From: Cinnamomum chago
Lineage: Eukaryota; Streptophyta; Magnoliopsida; Laurales; Lauraceae
Reading direction: 5' to 3'
Length of the DNA stretch: 64,000 nucleotides
Assembly (NCBI GenBank): GCA_038049695.1
Contig: CP142456.1
Coordinates: forward strand, 20,742,501 to 20,806,500
The notes under the pieces are model-generated. The model had not been told where the DNA came from. It saw nothing but the letters and a program-made list of their open reading frames with translations, and ran no database searches. Of this stretch, positions 45,973 through 59,089 are shown one piece after another (position 1 is the first letter of the stretch; every line of letters starts with the position of its first letter). The position numbers and the translations under genes are program-made.

Positions 45973-47317
45973 TCCCTCCCTTACCGTGCAACAAGAAAAC
46001 CATCCCCATTCTCTTGTCTCGAATAGCGTGCAACAATAAGTACTTTCACCTTTCTCTTATTTACCGTTATTGTTGACTATCCACAGAGAGTCTCGTTTGG
46101 CTTTGTTGAAGGGCACGATTCACAAGCGCTTCTGTTATCAAACAAAAGGCCTTGGTTTGCGTGCGTGACCATAGACAGGCCTAGTTGAATTCCTACTTCG
46201 GTTTCTGTACGTGGGAGGAACCCAGCAACGAGCAGCGTTTTTTTTTCGGCAACTACTATATTGCTCGACAAGATTTTATAGGACTACAATTACGTGTAGT
46301 GCAGGAACCCACCTTTGAAGTTGCTTTGGTTAAAAGTGTAGTGTAGAGTTCAGATTTCCTGAGCACGTCAACAAGCTGCTTTCTTCTTGGTTTGCGCGTC
46401 AACAAGTTGCTATTCCTCTCGGTTTGCACATGTCAACAGGGAAGTTTTCCTCTCTAAACCACGGTTAGTAGTATCTAAATCACAGGTCAACTCTAAATCT
46501 ATTAGAATACATAAAAGTAGTTTATGATAAAGTAATTATAGTGTTTGGTTACTGTTCATCTTCTTGTATAATTTTTCTTTAATTTAAATTTATTAATACT
46601 GTGAATGGATCACAAAATAGAACCGGAAGTTCTAATTGTGAACCTAAAGTTCACCTATCCATGGACCAGCAGTCCTAGAAGTTGGAATAGTGATATGAAC
46701 CTGTAGATTCATATCCATAAATCAAAACCTAGAGTTTTTTTTATTCAAATAAATTATACACCCATGAAATTAAATATGAAAATTTGACAGGACCAGATGT
46801 TCTGATCATTTGTTAGAACCAGAAGTTCTACGTGAAGTTTTGACAGAACCAGAAGTTCTGATCAATTGTTAGAACCAGAAGTTCTACTTCAAACCTGAAG
46901 TTTTGACAGAACCAGAAGTTCTGATCAATTATTAGAACCAGAAGTTCTACTTCAAACCTGAAGTTTTGATAAAACCAGAAGTTCTGATCATTTGTTAGAA
47001 CCAGAAGTTCTACGTGAAGATTTGACAGAACCTACAGTTCTAATCTCCTGTGTTATGAACCTGAAGTTCTAAATCAAGCATGAAGTCTTGACAGAACCAG
47101 CAGTTTTGATTATCAATAATATGAACCTGAAATTCTAAATCAAGCCTGAAGTCTTGACAGAACCAGCAGTTCTGATTCTTAAAGTTGTGAACTTGATGTT
47201 CTAACTTCCTTAATATTCTAATTTATAGTGAATGTTTTTAATTATTTCAATTTTAATCATGTGATTGCATCGTTATGATGTTTTTATTATTTTATTTTTT
47301 TTTGTTTTGTTAAAGGT
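45973..47317 (+). other. Copia leader region without gag
   Basis: About 1.3 kb between the nested LTR and protease contain no gag motif or zinc knuckle and no long frame. The right part is a degenerate repeat built on AGAACCAGAAGTTCT (46797-47200). A pyrimidine-rich stretch ending TTAAAG precedes the protease ATG at 47318 and could serve as a splice acceptor, but no donor is assigned. Confidence 0.65.
46797..47200 (+). repeat. Inverted-motif array AGAAC-CAGAA-GTTCT in the copia leader
   Basis: Around a dozen copies of AGAACC(A/T)GAAGTTCT or close variants occur, alternating with TTTTGACAGAACC and CTTCAAACCTGAAG. The larger unit is about 57-64 bp. Weaker copies start near 46620 (GAACCGGAAGTTCT). 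Confidence 0.85.
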
Positions 47318-50300
47318 ATGGATCATGGAACTGAGGACAATTTTTGTTTGGTAGATAGTGCCACAACACACACCATTCTGAAAAAATCAGAAATTTTTCT
47401 CAGAATTGATGTTCATTCCACGAAAGGTATCCACCATAACTGGACCTGTGCAAATAATTGAAGGCTCCGGAAGAGCCCATATGATGTTACCTAATGGTAC
47501 CCATCTATTCATCAAAGATGCTTTGTTCTCAAAAAGTTCCCGAAGAAACTTGATTAGTTTCAAAGACATCAAAATGAATGGGTACCACATTGAGATTGTA
47601 AGTGAAGGTAACAAAGAATACTTATGCATCGTTACTAGTATTGGAAGCCAGAAGCAAATACTAGAAAAACTCAGTGCACTCTCCTCAGGGTTATATTACA
47701 CGACAATCTACAATGTTGAATCACATTCTGTTATGAGCAAAACAACAAAGTTGAGCCCGAAGCTTAGTGATCCTAAGGCTTTACAGCTTTGGCATGATAG
47801 GTTAGGTCACCCTGGGGCTACTATGTTGAGAAAAATCATCGATAACTCTTTTGGGCATTCCTTAGAGAACCATCAATTGACCATACTTAGTGGGTACTTA
47901 TGTACCCTATGTTCACAAGGGAAACTGATCACCCGACCCTCTCCTACTAAAGTTGCATCCGAATCCCCATCCTTTCTACAAAGAATACAAGGTGATATTT
48001 GTGGACCCATCAATCCACCTAGTGGACCTTTTAAGTATTTTATGGTTTTGATCGATGCCTCCACTCGTTGGTCGGATGTTTGTCTACTTTCAACTAGAAA
48101 CATAGCATTTGCCCGCCTATTAACTCAAATAATTAAACTGAGGGCTCACTTCCCTGATTATCCCATTAAGTCTATAAGACTTGATAATGCAGGCGAATTT
48201 ACATCCAAGGTTTTTGATGATTTTTGTTCGTCTATAGGCATTGTAGTCGAACATCCTGTCCCCCATGTCCACACCCAAAATGGCTTAGCTGAATCCATGA
48301 TCAAGCGCATCCAACTTATTTCTAGGACTCTGCTGATGCAATCCAAATTACCAGTTAGTGCTTGGGGACATGTTGTGTTACATGCAGCAATGTTAATTCG
48401 ACTTTGGCCCACGGCCTATCATCAATTTTCCCCTGTACAACTTATATCAGGACATCAACCCAAATTTTCTCACTTGCGCAAGTTTGGTTGTGCAGTTCAA
48501 GTCCCAATACCACCCCCTAAGCGTACTAAGATGGGACCACAACGTAGATTGGGAATATATGTAGGTTATGACTCTCCTTCGATTATTCGATATCTAGAAC
48601 CAAGGACAGGAGATGTCTTCACTGCTCGTTTTCTCGATTGTCAGTTCAATGAGACAATTTTCCCGCCGTTAGGGGGAGATAAGATAGTTCCTGAAGAACG
48701 TATTGTTCCCGTAGAACAATCCGTTCCTGAAGAACGGCGAGAATTAACATGGAATACATCCACTCTGTCTCATCTGGATCCACGAACTTCACAATGTGAG
48801 AATGAAGTTCGGAGAATTGTGCACTTGCAAGAAATTGCAAACAAATTACCAGATGCATTTAACGATGCAACAAAAGTGACAAAGTCACATATACCAGCTA
48901 TGAATGCACCTGCCAGGATTAATGTCCCTGTAGGACAAAATCAAAATACGGTAGCAAAAGAATCTGCGATACGCCAGAAGCGTGGCAGACCTATAGGTTC
49001 AAAGGACTCAGCTCCGCGGAAAAGGAGAAATGAGCAATCATCATCATATCCTCTCGAAGAGGCATGTAACGCTCCTGAAGAGGTTCCTCCCGAAGAGGCA
49101 CATAATGCTCCTGAAGAGGTTATGGAAAAATCCGTTCTCTCTAGAATAATGGAAGTCCCTGGTGAGACTTTGGAAGCCCCTGAAGAGGCATCGGTACCGG
49201 AAAATAAAGAGATCTCTATACTTTACAATTATTCAAAAGAGAGATGGAATAGAAATGAGATTATCATCGATGACGCATTTGCATATGCGGTAGCTACACA
49301 AATATCAAAGGAAAATGATGATGATGATTGGGACACAGAACCACGTTCTGTAAATGAATGTCGACAAAGAAATGATTGGCCACAATGGGAAAGTGCCATC
49401 AAAATAGAGTTAAAGTCTCTCAACAAACGTGGTGTGTTCGGACCTATAGTACAAACCCCAAAAGATGTTAACCCTGTAGGTTACAAGTGGGTGTTTGTAA
49501 GAAAAAGGAATGAGCATAATGAAATTACCAGATATAAGGCACGATTAGTGGCACAAGGTTTCCTGCAGAAACCTGGGATTGATTATGAGGAAACATACTC
49601 CCCCGTTATGGATATAACGACATTCAGATATTTGATAAGTTTAGCAGTTTCTCAAAATCTAGAAATGAGACTCATGGATGTTGTAACTGCTTACTTATAT
49701 GGGGACTTAGACACAGAAATTCACATGAAAATCCCGAAAGGATTTCCTTTGCCTGAAGCAAAGCCAAGGAGTACGTACTCAATCCAATTAAGGCGATCAT
49801 TGTACGGCCTGAAGCAATCCGGAAGAATGTGGTACAATCGCCTTAGTGAATACTTGTCTAAAAGGGGGTATGAAAACAATCTCATTTGCCCGTGTCTATT
49901 TATAAAGAAACTCTTGAAGGGATTTACAATATTAGCAGTTTATGTTGATGATATAAATTTGATAGGGACTCTAGAAGAGCTCGAAGAAACTGCTAGTTAT
50001 TTAAAGAAAGAATTTGAAATGAAAGACCTTGGAAAAACAAGATTCTGTCTCGGATTGCAAATCGAGAGAAATTCTAATGGGATGTTGGTCCATCAATCTA
50101 ATTATACCGAGAAGGTTTTAAAACGATTTGGTATGGACAAGGCACATTCATTAAGCACCCCTATGGTTGTCCGGTCTCTTAATATAAACAAAGATCCATA
50201 CCGTCCCATCGAAGAAAATGAAAAGGTATTGGGTCCCGAAGTACCATACATAAGTGCTATTGGAGCCTTGATGTACTTGGCACAATGCACTAGACCAGAT

Positions 50301-50948
50301 ATTGCATTTTCTGTTAATCTACTTGCCAGGTATAGCTCCACACCAACTCAAAGGCACTGGATTGGTATTAAACACATCCTACGATATCTGCGTGGAACAA
50401 CTGATTTGGGAATATTTTATGCTTACAATCATAAAGATTCCAATTTAGTAGGATATGCAGATTCAGGTTATCTCTCTGATCCTCATAAGGGTCTATCACA
50501 GACAGGTTATGTGTTTTTAAATTGTAATGCCGCCATTTCTTGGCGTTCTACAAAACAAACTTTGGTAGCTACTTCCTCCAACCATGCTGAGATTTTGGCT
50601 CTTTATGAAGCCAGTAGGGAATGTGTATGGCTAAAATCTCTGATTCAGCATGTTCGTAGTTCTTGTCAATTGTCTTCTATTGCAGGTATTCCAAACATTA
50701 TCTATGAAGATAATGAAGCATGTATAAGACAGATTCGAGAAGGTTTCATTAAAGGAGACAAGACTAAACATATAGCACCAAAGTTCTTCTTCACTCATGA
50801 ACTTCAGAAGAACAGTGAAATTGAAGTCAAGCAAGTTCGTTCGAGTAACAATCTGGCTGATCTGTTTACAAAATCTTTGCCAAAATCAGTATTCCAGAAG
50901 TTTGTATATGAGATTGGCATGCGCAAAGTTCATAATCAAACTATGTAA
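47318..50948 (+). pseudogene. pol: Copia protease-integrase-RT-RNase H, one frameshift in protease region
   Basis: From ATG 47318 a short frame contains the protease active site DSATTHTIL (Asp 13). Around 47410-47430 the frame shifts, and a long frame (47406-50948, 1180 codons) follows without any stop. Numbered from 47406, the integrase has its HHCC region (WHDRLGHPG; CTLCSQGK), then Asp 197 (GDICGPI), Asp 260 (RLDNAGEF) and Glu 296 (NGLAES), an exact D-X35-E. A variable linker with EEACNAPEE/EEAHNAPEE repeats follows. RT has KARLVAQGFLQKPGIDYEET and YVDD at 846-849. RNase H shows Asp 1019 (YADSGY), HAEILAL and YEDNEA. All catalytic residues I can check are intact. The protein would need gag and a corrected protease junction supplied from elsewhere. 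Confidence 0.9.
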
Positions 50949-51223
50949 AATGGTTATCATCATCAGGGGGAGTTGTTTATCAGGGAGCATCCTGAAGTAT
51001 GCTACCTATGGACATTTGTGCGCTGTACTCTTTTTCCTTCTCTAGGTTTTATCCCACTGGGTTTTCCTAGTTAAGGTTTTAACGAGGCAGCATTATGCAC
51101 GTCCAACACCAGTTCAATGATTTTGAAGAATGTTGTACTCTTTTTCCCTTCGTTTTGGTTTTTCCCACTGGGTTTTCCTTAGCAAGGTTTTTAATGAGGC
51201 AACTGTCATTGAATGGTGGTCAT

Positions 51224-51432
51224 CCAAGGGGGAGTGTTATAAGATATGGATCTTGGGTGGATGCCCACTTAAGATGAATTAGGGTTAAGTTTAGGGTTTC
51301 TCTATTATGAGATTGCTTTGCCTATAAATAGGCATCTCCCTATTGTATTTGGATACAGTTTAATGAGATACTAGAAAACTCTCTCTCTTTTCCCTCTAAT
51401 ATTCTCTCTTGATCTCTCTCCTTTTTACAACA
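51224..51432 (+). repeat. Polypurine tract and 3' LTR of the copia element
   Basis: CCAAGGGGGAG (51224-51234) is followed by the 198-bp LTR 51235-51432, which ends ACAACA before the CTTTT target copy. Confidence 0.93.
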
Positions 51433-53860
51433 CTTTTATGGATTTTTGATAATGGGGCTAGAAGGGCCTAACTAGGGGATTTTACTTGGATTTACGTGAT
51501 TAGTGCTTTACTACTGATCATCGGATTAACCCTAACCTAAGGTAGACCGCCGACATCAGCTTTCCCGATTCACTAACGGAATAGAAAGGGTGATGAGATG
51601 AAACCTAATGCTCTAATCTATCTAATAAGCTAATCCAATTTATTCCTAAGAGTGTAAGTAGCCTAATTTTGGTAGTTCCTGCACCTAAGCAACTTGGTTA
51701 AGTGTGATTTTTAATTGGTTCAGCTTAATTCAAGTTGTATGTTGATTAAGAAGTGGATTAGAGGTACTTTGGGGTTCTGTTTAAGTCGTTTAAGGTTCTA
51801 GAATTTAAGATTTTATTTCCAAAGGTGAAATGATGTCGAATTCAACAAAACGGAGTTGGCAGAGGGCTTGGGCGCACACACAGTGGCGCCTAAGTACCAA
51901 GTTCTGTGTGGTTTGGCTAGTGACGATGGTATCAACTTGATTTCGGGATTTCGTTGGGGTTTTCTTAATGTAAGTCTCTGTTCTGATATCATTTTAGAGT
52001 CTGGGTGGTTTTATTAATTTCAAGTCCGGAATTAGAAACGCAACCAGAATTCGCAACTCGGGTCGGACAGAGGACTTGGGCACACCTGTGTGAGCACCTA
52101 AGTGATTCTGTGTACTTGGGCGCACCGGCAATGGCGCCCAAGTTATGATTTGATGCTCTTGGTCCTCCAACTTAATTCGAGGTTCCGGAAGGGTTGAGGT
52201 TCAAGGTGGGTTTAAGTTGATTAGATTTTCAATTTCAAGATTGTTATTGGTTCTATGAAGGTTTTGCGATGTTTATTGAGGTCGAGGTTTGAGGTGAATA
52301 GGGATTCGGTTGTCCCGGGGCTAGAATGGGACGTGGGCGTACACACTGTGGCGCCTAAGTATCTCTGGTTGACTTGGGCACACTTGTAGTGGCACCTAAG
52401 TGGTTTGTTCGTGGGTTTTGGTTATTCCCGAAATTCTTTCACTTAGATTTGGAGTTTCAGGTGATTTATGTTAATGAATCACGAATCCTGGATTGGTTGT
52501 GAGTCTCTAGACCCTAAGTGTGACAATGGTCGGAATTCCAGGAGTCGAAACACAACCGAGATGAGTATTGGGGTTAGACCAGGGAGTTGGGCGCACTTGT
52601 GTGGGCGCCTAGGTATCTGGGGTGACGTGGGCGCACTTGTGTTGTTTACTGCGTGGCCATGAGTTCGATGGTTCCTAGGGTACTTCTAAGTCAGTTTCGG
52701 GTATTCTAACTCAGGTCTTGATTAGGGGATGTTTTTATTCTCTGGAAGTGATTTGTCTATCATCTTAATTAGGTTTTGATTAGGGTCTTAATTAGAGATT
52801 GGTAATTAGGGTTTGATTAGAATTTGGGTTTAGGGTTTAAGGTTTGAATTTAGGGGGTTTCTAATTAAGTTCTATTAGCTTGAGGTTTTGGTTGTGGATT
52901 TAAATTAGATGTTTTAATTAGGTGTTTTAGATAGGTGTTTTGAATTGGGCTGATTAATTAGTGTGTTTTTAACTAGGTGCTTAAAGTTTATTAATTCACT
53001 TGGGAGCAAATGGAATAACCTAGGATCGTCTACCTGATGTTTATCTTTGTGATTTTCTATTTTTTTTGTTCTATTCTCTAATTACTAAAGAGTAAGATGA
53101 GAAAGGAAGAGCTTTATGTTTTTTATTTTTTTGGTGTTTTATGCAATATCAATGCAACCTAACCTAAAGTGTGATGATTCGATTTCCAGAAGTCCAGTAA
53201 TCAATCAAAATCACCACGAACATAGAACAACAAATGAATTATGATGTAAGATATTGAAAAGGCATGTCGGGAAGCGAAACAGGGACTTGAGCGCACCCAT
53301 AGTGGCGCCCAGGATTCTCTGTACTACTTGGGCTCATGCACAATGGCGCCTATGTCTCTTATCTGTGATTTAGGCTTGCTTTTCTTATTTCGACAAAGTT
53401 CAATGATGCTCCGATACGATTTTCGATATGTTGCGATTGAATATAGAACCCTACTATGAACTACAGATATCAGTACTTTCGAATATGAAACGACGGCACG
53501 AAAAATCGAGATAAGAGGGACGGATCCCTTTTGCCAGGGACTTGGGCGCCATTGTGTACACTATTCTTCCTTCTTTTCCTTTTATTTCCTCTTTAGCAAT
53601 ATATTTGTATATTCTTTCAATGCTTTTTGTGCGATTTAGAACACATAGTTACAAATTTGAGGGTCCTGATATCAACTTGTATGATAATAAATTCGGATTT
53701 GAGAAACAAAATGCACACGAAACAAAAATCGGGGCCGAAACCTTACCATAGAGACTTGGGTGCACCCACAGTGGCACCCAAGTGATTTTCAGCACTTTTA
53801 TTTCTCAAATTCAGAGTTTTAGGATGAAAATGATAAGGATGCAAGATATATTCTAATAAC
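51433..53860 (+). repeat. Palindrome-bearing repeat region, copy A
   Basis: Non-coding sequence with at least ten copies of an interrupted palindrome of the form CTTGGGCGCACC...GGCGCCCAAG (best examples at 51867, 52115, 52331, 53284 and 53753). The part from about 52160 to 53240 matches 62440-64000 in the same orientation. Examples are TGGAATAACCTAGGATC, AGGGATTCGGT(T/G)GTCCC, CGTGGGTTTT and CAATCAATCAAAAT. No coding frame is supported. The sequence is interrupted by the Sirevirus-type element from 53861 and resumes at 60865. Confidence 0.8.
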
Positions 53861-55623
53861 TGAAAGTCCTGGGATCCTAACCCTAGAGGGGGGGGGGGTG
53901 AATAGGGTGAGCTTCAATTATGACTAATTTTAACCAATTTTAACTTCTTAAAATAAACTAGTCACAAGTGATGATTTATCAAACAAGATGCGGAAGCTAA
54001 TAAAAACAATCACCACAAGCATTCACCACCACACAATGATTTATAGTGGTTCAGCCTCAATGTATACATTCACTACCGGCTTGTAATCCAATCACCCCAC
54101 CGGATTTCCACTATTTATGCTTTTAAATTGGCTAACCAATAACCTTTACACTATGCTTTTCTTATGCTAAGCAATAACCTTTACACAATGCTTTTCTTAA
54201 GCTTAGCAATAACCTTTACACAATGTTTTTCTTAGGCTAAGCAATAACCTTTATAAGAAAACGATTTCTCTTAAAGAAGTGTCTACACAAACACTCAAAA
54301 AGATATAATTTAAGCTCAATATATTTGCCTCTAAAATAGGCGGATATGAAAGTGAAAAACTAAGTCACACAAACACTAAATGAATGCAAAGATGTATGCT
54401 CATGATGTGTGTGTGTGTGTGTGTGTGATAACTTCAATCAAGTTAAAAACAAAGCTCAATTAATATATGCTTAAATCATTTAAAAGTTTAAGGCACATAA
54501 AAGATTTTTTATTGAAGTGAAATGCAAATCACATGTATGAATACAACCTAGTTAATGACATGAAAATCAAGAGCTCACAAGTTGTATGAAATTTGTTAAC
54601 TTAGAACATGTGATGCATGTGCAATGTTGTTTTCAAAACCAAATTAATTTAACTAAAGTTCAAATGAATATTGAAAACAACAAATGAAGATTCAACCAAG
54701 TAAAAGAATCATGCTCTAAAAGAAAACAAAGATTTTGGCTAAGCATGATTAAGGAAGATTTTAAAACAACTTGGATTGAAATCAAAGTGAAGAATCCAAT
54801 CTAACTTAAATCAAAGATTATAGGAAGAATGAATTCAACACATCATAGTTATAATGCTAAAATTCATTTACCAATAATTTAAACAAAGCATATAACATAT
54901 GATTAGTAAAAGTAAAGCTTACTTAGAGATTTAACTTCATTGATCCAAGCTTTAGCTTCACTAATGACCCCTTGGTCTCTCTTAGTTCATCCCCTTTTTC
55001 TTGTCTCAAAACACCTCAAGAGTGGCTCTTGGTTCCTCTCTTTTTCAACTCTTTTTCCAAAGGAATGAACTTGTGTTTATACTCAAAAATTGAGTTCCTG
55101 CGTCTCCCCGGTCAACCTGCCCTATCCCCAGTCGACCTGTCCTTCAACGGTCTATAAATCTGACCATTTGAAAAAAAAGGCACAACGGCTCTTTTCCTGG
55201 TCGACCCGTAGTGGGCCGGTCGACCGGCCACACTACAGGTCGACCCGGGCCTGGGACCAAAATTCCCTAAAAATGCATATTTCAAAGTGATTTCTTGTGG
55301 GAACTTTTGGGCCACTGAATCAAGCTTGGAATCATATTTTAAATCAAACTAAGAGGCTTAAAAATATGAAACATAAAAAGCCTAAAATGATTTGAAAGAT
55401 TTAAGACATAGGCTAACTTGATTTGATAAATCTCCTTTTCAAAATAAATTGCATCCAAGTTTAAAATCAAAACATGCATAAATCAATATTTCTACAAGTC
55501 TAAAAACCAATGTATGTGTAAATCAAGATTTCAAGTTTTTCTAAAACAATGCATGTGTGAAAATTCAAATGATGCTAGAATGATAATGCATCCATCAAAT
55601 TACAATACACAAAATCCCTAACA
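53861..55623 (-). repeat. 3' LTR of the Sirevirus-type element (1763 bp)
   Basis: The ends are TGAAAGTCC and CCCTAACA on the + strand. A purine tract GCAAAGGGGGATAT adjoins it on the - strand. A (GT)n tract lies at about 54403-54427. A weak TATA (GAGTATAAACAC, 55072-55084) has a SalI-type palindrome cluster upstream at 55109-55246, including CCGGTCGACCGG at 55216. Confidence 0.9.
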
Positions 55624-56200
55624 ATATCCCCCTTTGCGATTTGATGGCAACTTACTCAACACCGAATTTTACACACTAAGTCTTCAGCTCCCCCTAAGCT
55701 GGACAGGTCTTGAAATCTCTTGGATGCTTCTTCTCTTAGCTTGGGCTCTTGGACTTTTTCTCCAATCTTCTTGATGCTTGGAGCTTGATCATTCTTCAAT
55801 CTTTCTTTCTTTAGCCAAGCATCTTCTTTAGCTCCCAAGCTTTCTTTCTTCTATCAACACTCCCCTTTTGACCATGCACTCTCTCTCCCTTTGGCAAGAT
55901 ATGCATTCTCTCCCCCTGTAGGAGATCATACAATATCTCCCCTTAGAAAGCTTGGACATTCTCTTCCCCTTTAGACAACTTGAATGTTCTCTCCCCCTTT
56001 GACATTAAATTGCAAAGGTACCTACACACATGAAATAAGGAAATACCTTTTAGAAGCACCTGTTAACAAAAGAAATAAAAAATGAAATACATAACAGGTT
56101 ATCATGTATGATTAGAAGTCTCTAAGGGTTCAAAGCCAATACAAAGGTCAATTTGATCAAAACTAATACTTCCTATGAAGGTTTACACTCCCCCTCAATC
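55624..56200 (-). other. Multiple polypurine-tract-like motifs upstream of the 3' LTR
   Basis: On the + strand CTCCCC/CCCCCT tracts occur at about 55625, 55688, 55860, 55908, 55936, 55971, 55988 and 56187 (purine-rich on the - strand, for example CAAAGGGGGAGAGA). The first adjoins the LTR and is the functional candidate. Repeated polypurine tracts before the 3' LTR are known for Sireviruses. Confidence 0.7.
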
Positions 56201-57687
56201 CATTCTCTCCTTTTGTCAAACTTTTGACAAAGATTTTACTATTTGAAGCAAGAAGAAGATGGTTTAACCAATTGAGGGTCAACTTCAAGGAAAGGATTAG
56301 GCATGTTTAACTATAGAGCACAATATGATCAAATTACCAAAAGAGAGCAAGGTCAAGGCGATCATGGATACCAATTGGAAAAATAAAGAATACCAATTGA
56401 AATTCAAAGATAAGACTATAAAATCAATCACTCTAAAATGGAGTTATAAAGAATATAACTATTAAGATAAATCTAAATTAGAGCTATCCATGATGAAATG
56501 GGGTTTACTAAACATATCATCAATCAATTTAACTATGAAAATCATATACTATGAAAGTTTTGAAATCATTTCATTCAATAAAAAAATATGACTATCATGT
56601 GCAAGATGAGTGAATTGAAATTCAAACATAAAGCCAACCTCAACTAATAACCAACCAAGATTATGAATGTACATAAACATGGTGATCATGAGATTTACCT
56701 ATATGAGCAAGAGAGGTGGCAAACATGAAAATTATGATGCTAATGAAATGTGACATGGAACACAAATATATGACTATAAAGTTCAATCCAATGTGCACAA
56801 GGTCTATCACATTCTCAAGATAAGACATCAATTGGATATGAAATCAATCGAAAATTATATTAAATGAAACCAATTGAATATGACAACATGATTGCAATGC
56901 AATCATAAAAGGAAGGATGTGACAAACACAAAATTCCATCTAGCATCATAAAAGGATATTCATCACTTTTAAATATATAACTATTGAGCATAGTGATGAA
57001 CAAGGTAAATTGCAATGCAAAAGGATATAACTTGGTAATGCATGCAATTTCCAAAGTGTCAAAATCATATGAATTCAACATCTAAGATATCCATCAAACA
57101 TATAGAAATACGAGGAATGGATTTCAAAGAGTTTCATATGATCAAGAGCACTACTATGAAGTTGAAACATGTATGAGGATGACATCACTTAGAGAATATA
57201 CATGAATCAACATCGTAACCATCCAAAAAAAATGACTAGAAAGCATAGAGGATGGATTTGAGTTCTAGTATGGTTTCTACAAATATAACTAATATCACAA
57301 CCATACATGGAACCAAATGACATTTGCATATAAAAAGAATATAACTAAATAAGCAAAGATGCAAATGGCTTATAACAACAATCGATCATGAATAATCTAG
57401 CTAAAAAAGCTTTTGAAATCACAATCAATTGATCATATATAGAAATGCAATGCAAGAGATATAACTCAATATTAGCAAAAAGCAAATCTAACATGATGAA
57501 ATTATAATCAAATGATTTTGAAAACCATGATATGCAACTAGAAAGGTGTATGAAGACAAAGCCAATTGATCACAAATAAACATTGCATTTTAAAAAATGT
57601 AACTATATAGAAACAAAATGCAAATGTAACATGACCAACAATATGATTTAACTATAAAGGATAGGTTGGTCAATGAGGTTCAAGGCC
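56201..57687. other. AT-rich non-coding stretch in place of pol
   Basis: About 1.5 kb of A-rich sequence between the gag remnant and the polypurine region, with no protein motif on either strand. It occupies the position where protease, integrase, RT and RNase H would lie. Confidence 0.6.
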
Positions 57688-59089
57688 TTAAGGTTTGTCT
57701 AAATATCTAACTTTAGGAATCCACCCAAGGTCTTGAGAGGGTTGAGCCTTGAGGTCTAGTTTAGGAGTCCCACCAACTATAGGAGATTTGACTTGATAAA
57801 TTTTCAATTTGAACTTATCACCATGATATTTAGATTTGACTAAGTTTAGCTTAGATTGGTGAGTAGTCTTTTGAGGTTGGTGAGTTTGTTTCTTAGGGGA
57901 TTGATTCACTTTTCTTTTCTTCTTATTTTCTCCCTTTATTTGACTTTTGGATTTTAAATTTAACTTGGCTATTTTCTTCAAAAGTTCTTTCATGGGTTGA
58001 TTTAAGGGAGATTGGTTGAGAAGCTTTTTGTTCATAGATTCTTTTAAACTTGGTTTAACTTGTTTAAGCTTTTTAGAATCTATCTTAGGAGACTCCATTC
58101 TAATTTATTTAACTTGTTTAATCTTTTTGGAGTCTTCTTTGATTTAGATTCTACCTTTTTGGGTTCAAGGATGGGTTTAGACACATGGCTTCTTCTTCGT
58201 TTGCACTCAAACCTAAAATGCCCTTTAATGCCACAATAATTACATTTAGTCATCGACAATGAAGAATGAGTACTAGAGAATGAGGACTCACCTTTCACAA
58301 AAGTGTTGGTGAAGCTAGGGTCATGTGAAATATTCCTATCAAATCCAAGACCCGTCCTATCTCTTTGAGATTTACCCAATTTAAATAACTTTTCAAATTT
58401 CTTTTCACCTTGGGTAAATTTGCACTCATACTTTTGTTTGTAGCTTTCAAGTTGAGTGACTTGGTTTATAAGGATTGAATTTTCATTTTTAACTTTAAAT
58501 AGTTCATTTTCAATTTCCTTATAGTTGATTAGTTCTTCATGGGCAAGTTTTAAATCAAATTTAATCTCATTAATGACATTAGATCCAAGTTCTAGAGTTT
58601 TTATCTTATTTTGAGCATTAGATAAATTTTCCTTAGTGATAGTCAACTTGGATTCTAAATTGTTAATGTCTTCATCTTGCCTTTTTAATTGATCTCTTAG
58701 ATTTAAATTTTCCTTATTGATATTATCACAACCCACTTTAATTCTTTTAGTTCATCTTGAACAATATATAGGTTATGCAAAGAGATGATAAACTTAGAGT
58801 CTAAACAATGTATTACTTCTTCTTTTTCTCTAAGCTCATCTTTTGAAGAAACTAATTCTTTGTTTAGATTTTTAGATTCTTCTCTTAATTTTTTATTTTT
58901 CTTATCAAGTTCTAAGGACAATGTGTATAATTCCTCATAAGCTTGTTAAAGTTCATCTTCATTTTCATCTTCTTTTAAATTAAATTGAGATTCATTAATT
59001 TGAAGGTTTGAATCTCCAATAGAAGGAAGAAGAAGGGGTTTAAAAGAATCTACACAAGAATCTAAACAATCTATCAAAGTGGAATCCAT
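57688..59089 (-). pseudogene. gag: Sirevirus-type gag, N-terminal domain deleted, broken
   Basis: The frame begins at ATG 59089 (MDSTLIDCLD) about 110 bp after the primer site. An in-frame TAA follows near 58947, and the same frame then continues into a long Lys/Glu-rich coiled coil. A frameshift near 58725 moves to the frame ending at 58080. That part holds more coiled coil (ENLSNAQNKIKTLELGSN) and a CCHC zinc knuckle CNYCGIKGHFRFEC at about 58244-58203. A last overlapping frame (58098-57688) is Lys/Gln-rich and ends near WIPKVRYLDK. The usual N-terminal gag domain (UBN2 type) of Sireviruses is missing, so the deletion removed it or replaced it. Composition is very AT-rich, unlike the Tat element. 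Confidence 0.78.

Larger units (their letters stand above)
43534..51432 (+). mobile_element. Young Ty1/copia element (Ale-like), gag missing, with perfect TSD
   Basis: Two 198-bp LTRs (43534-43731 and 51235-51432) differ at a single base and are flanked by identical CTTTT (43529-43533 and 51433-51437). A primer site (TTATCAGCACG) follows the 5' LTR, and a purine tract CCAAGGGGGAG precedes the 3' LTR. The pol order integrase, RT, RNase H is that of copia; assignment to the Ale lineage rests on the short LTR and pol sequence and is inference. No gag domain can be found between the leader and protease. A 2.2-kb solo LTR of another family is nested just after the 5' LTR. Confidence 0.93.

Noticed and set aside
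46797-47200. Heat-shock elements in the copia leader, as in heat-activated plant copia elements
   Set aside because: The recurring AGAAGTTCT has one base between GAA and TTC instead of the two of a standard heat-shock element.
58080-58736. Host coiled-coil zinc-finger gene on the - strand
   Set aside because: It lies between a primer site and polypurine tract bounded by two LTRs, and the CCHC knuckle with preceding coil matches Sirevirus gag.
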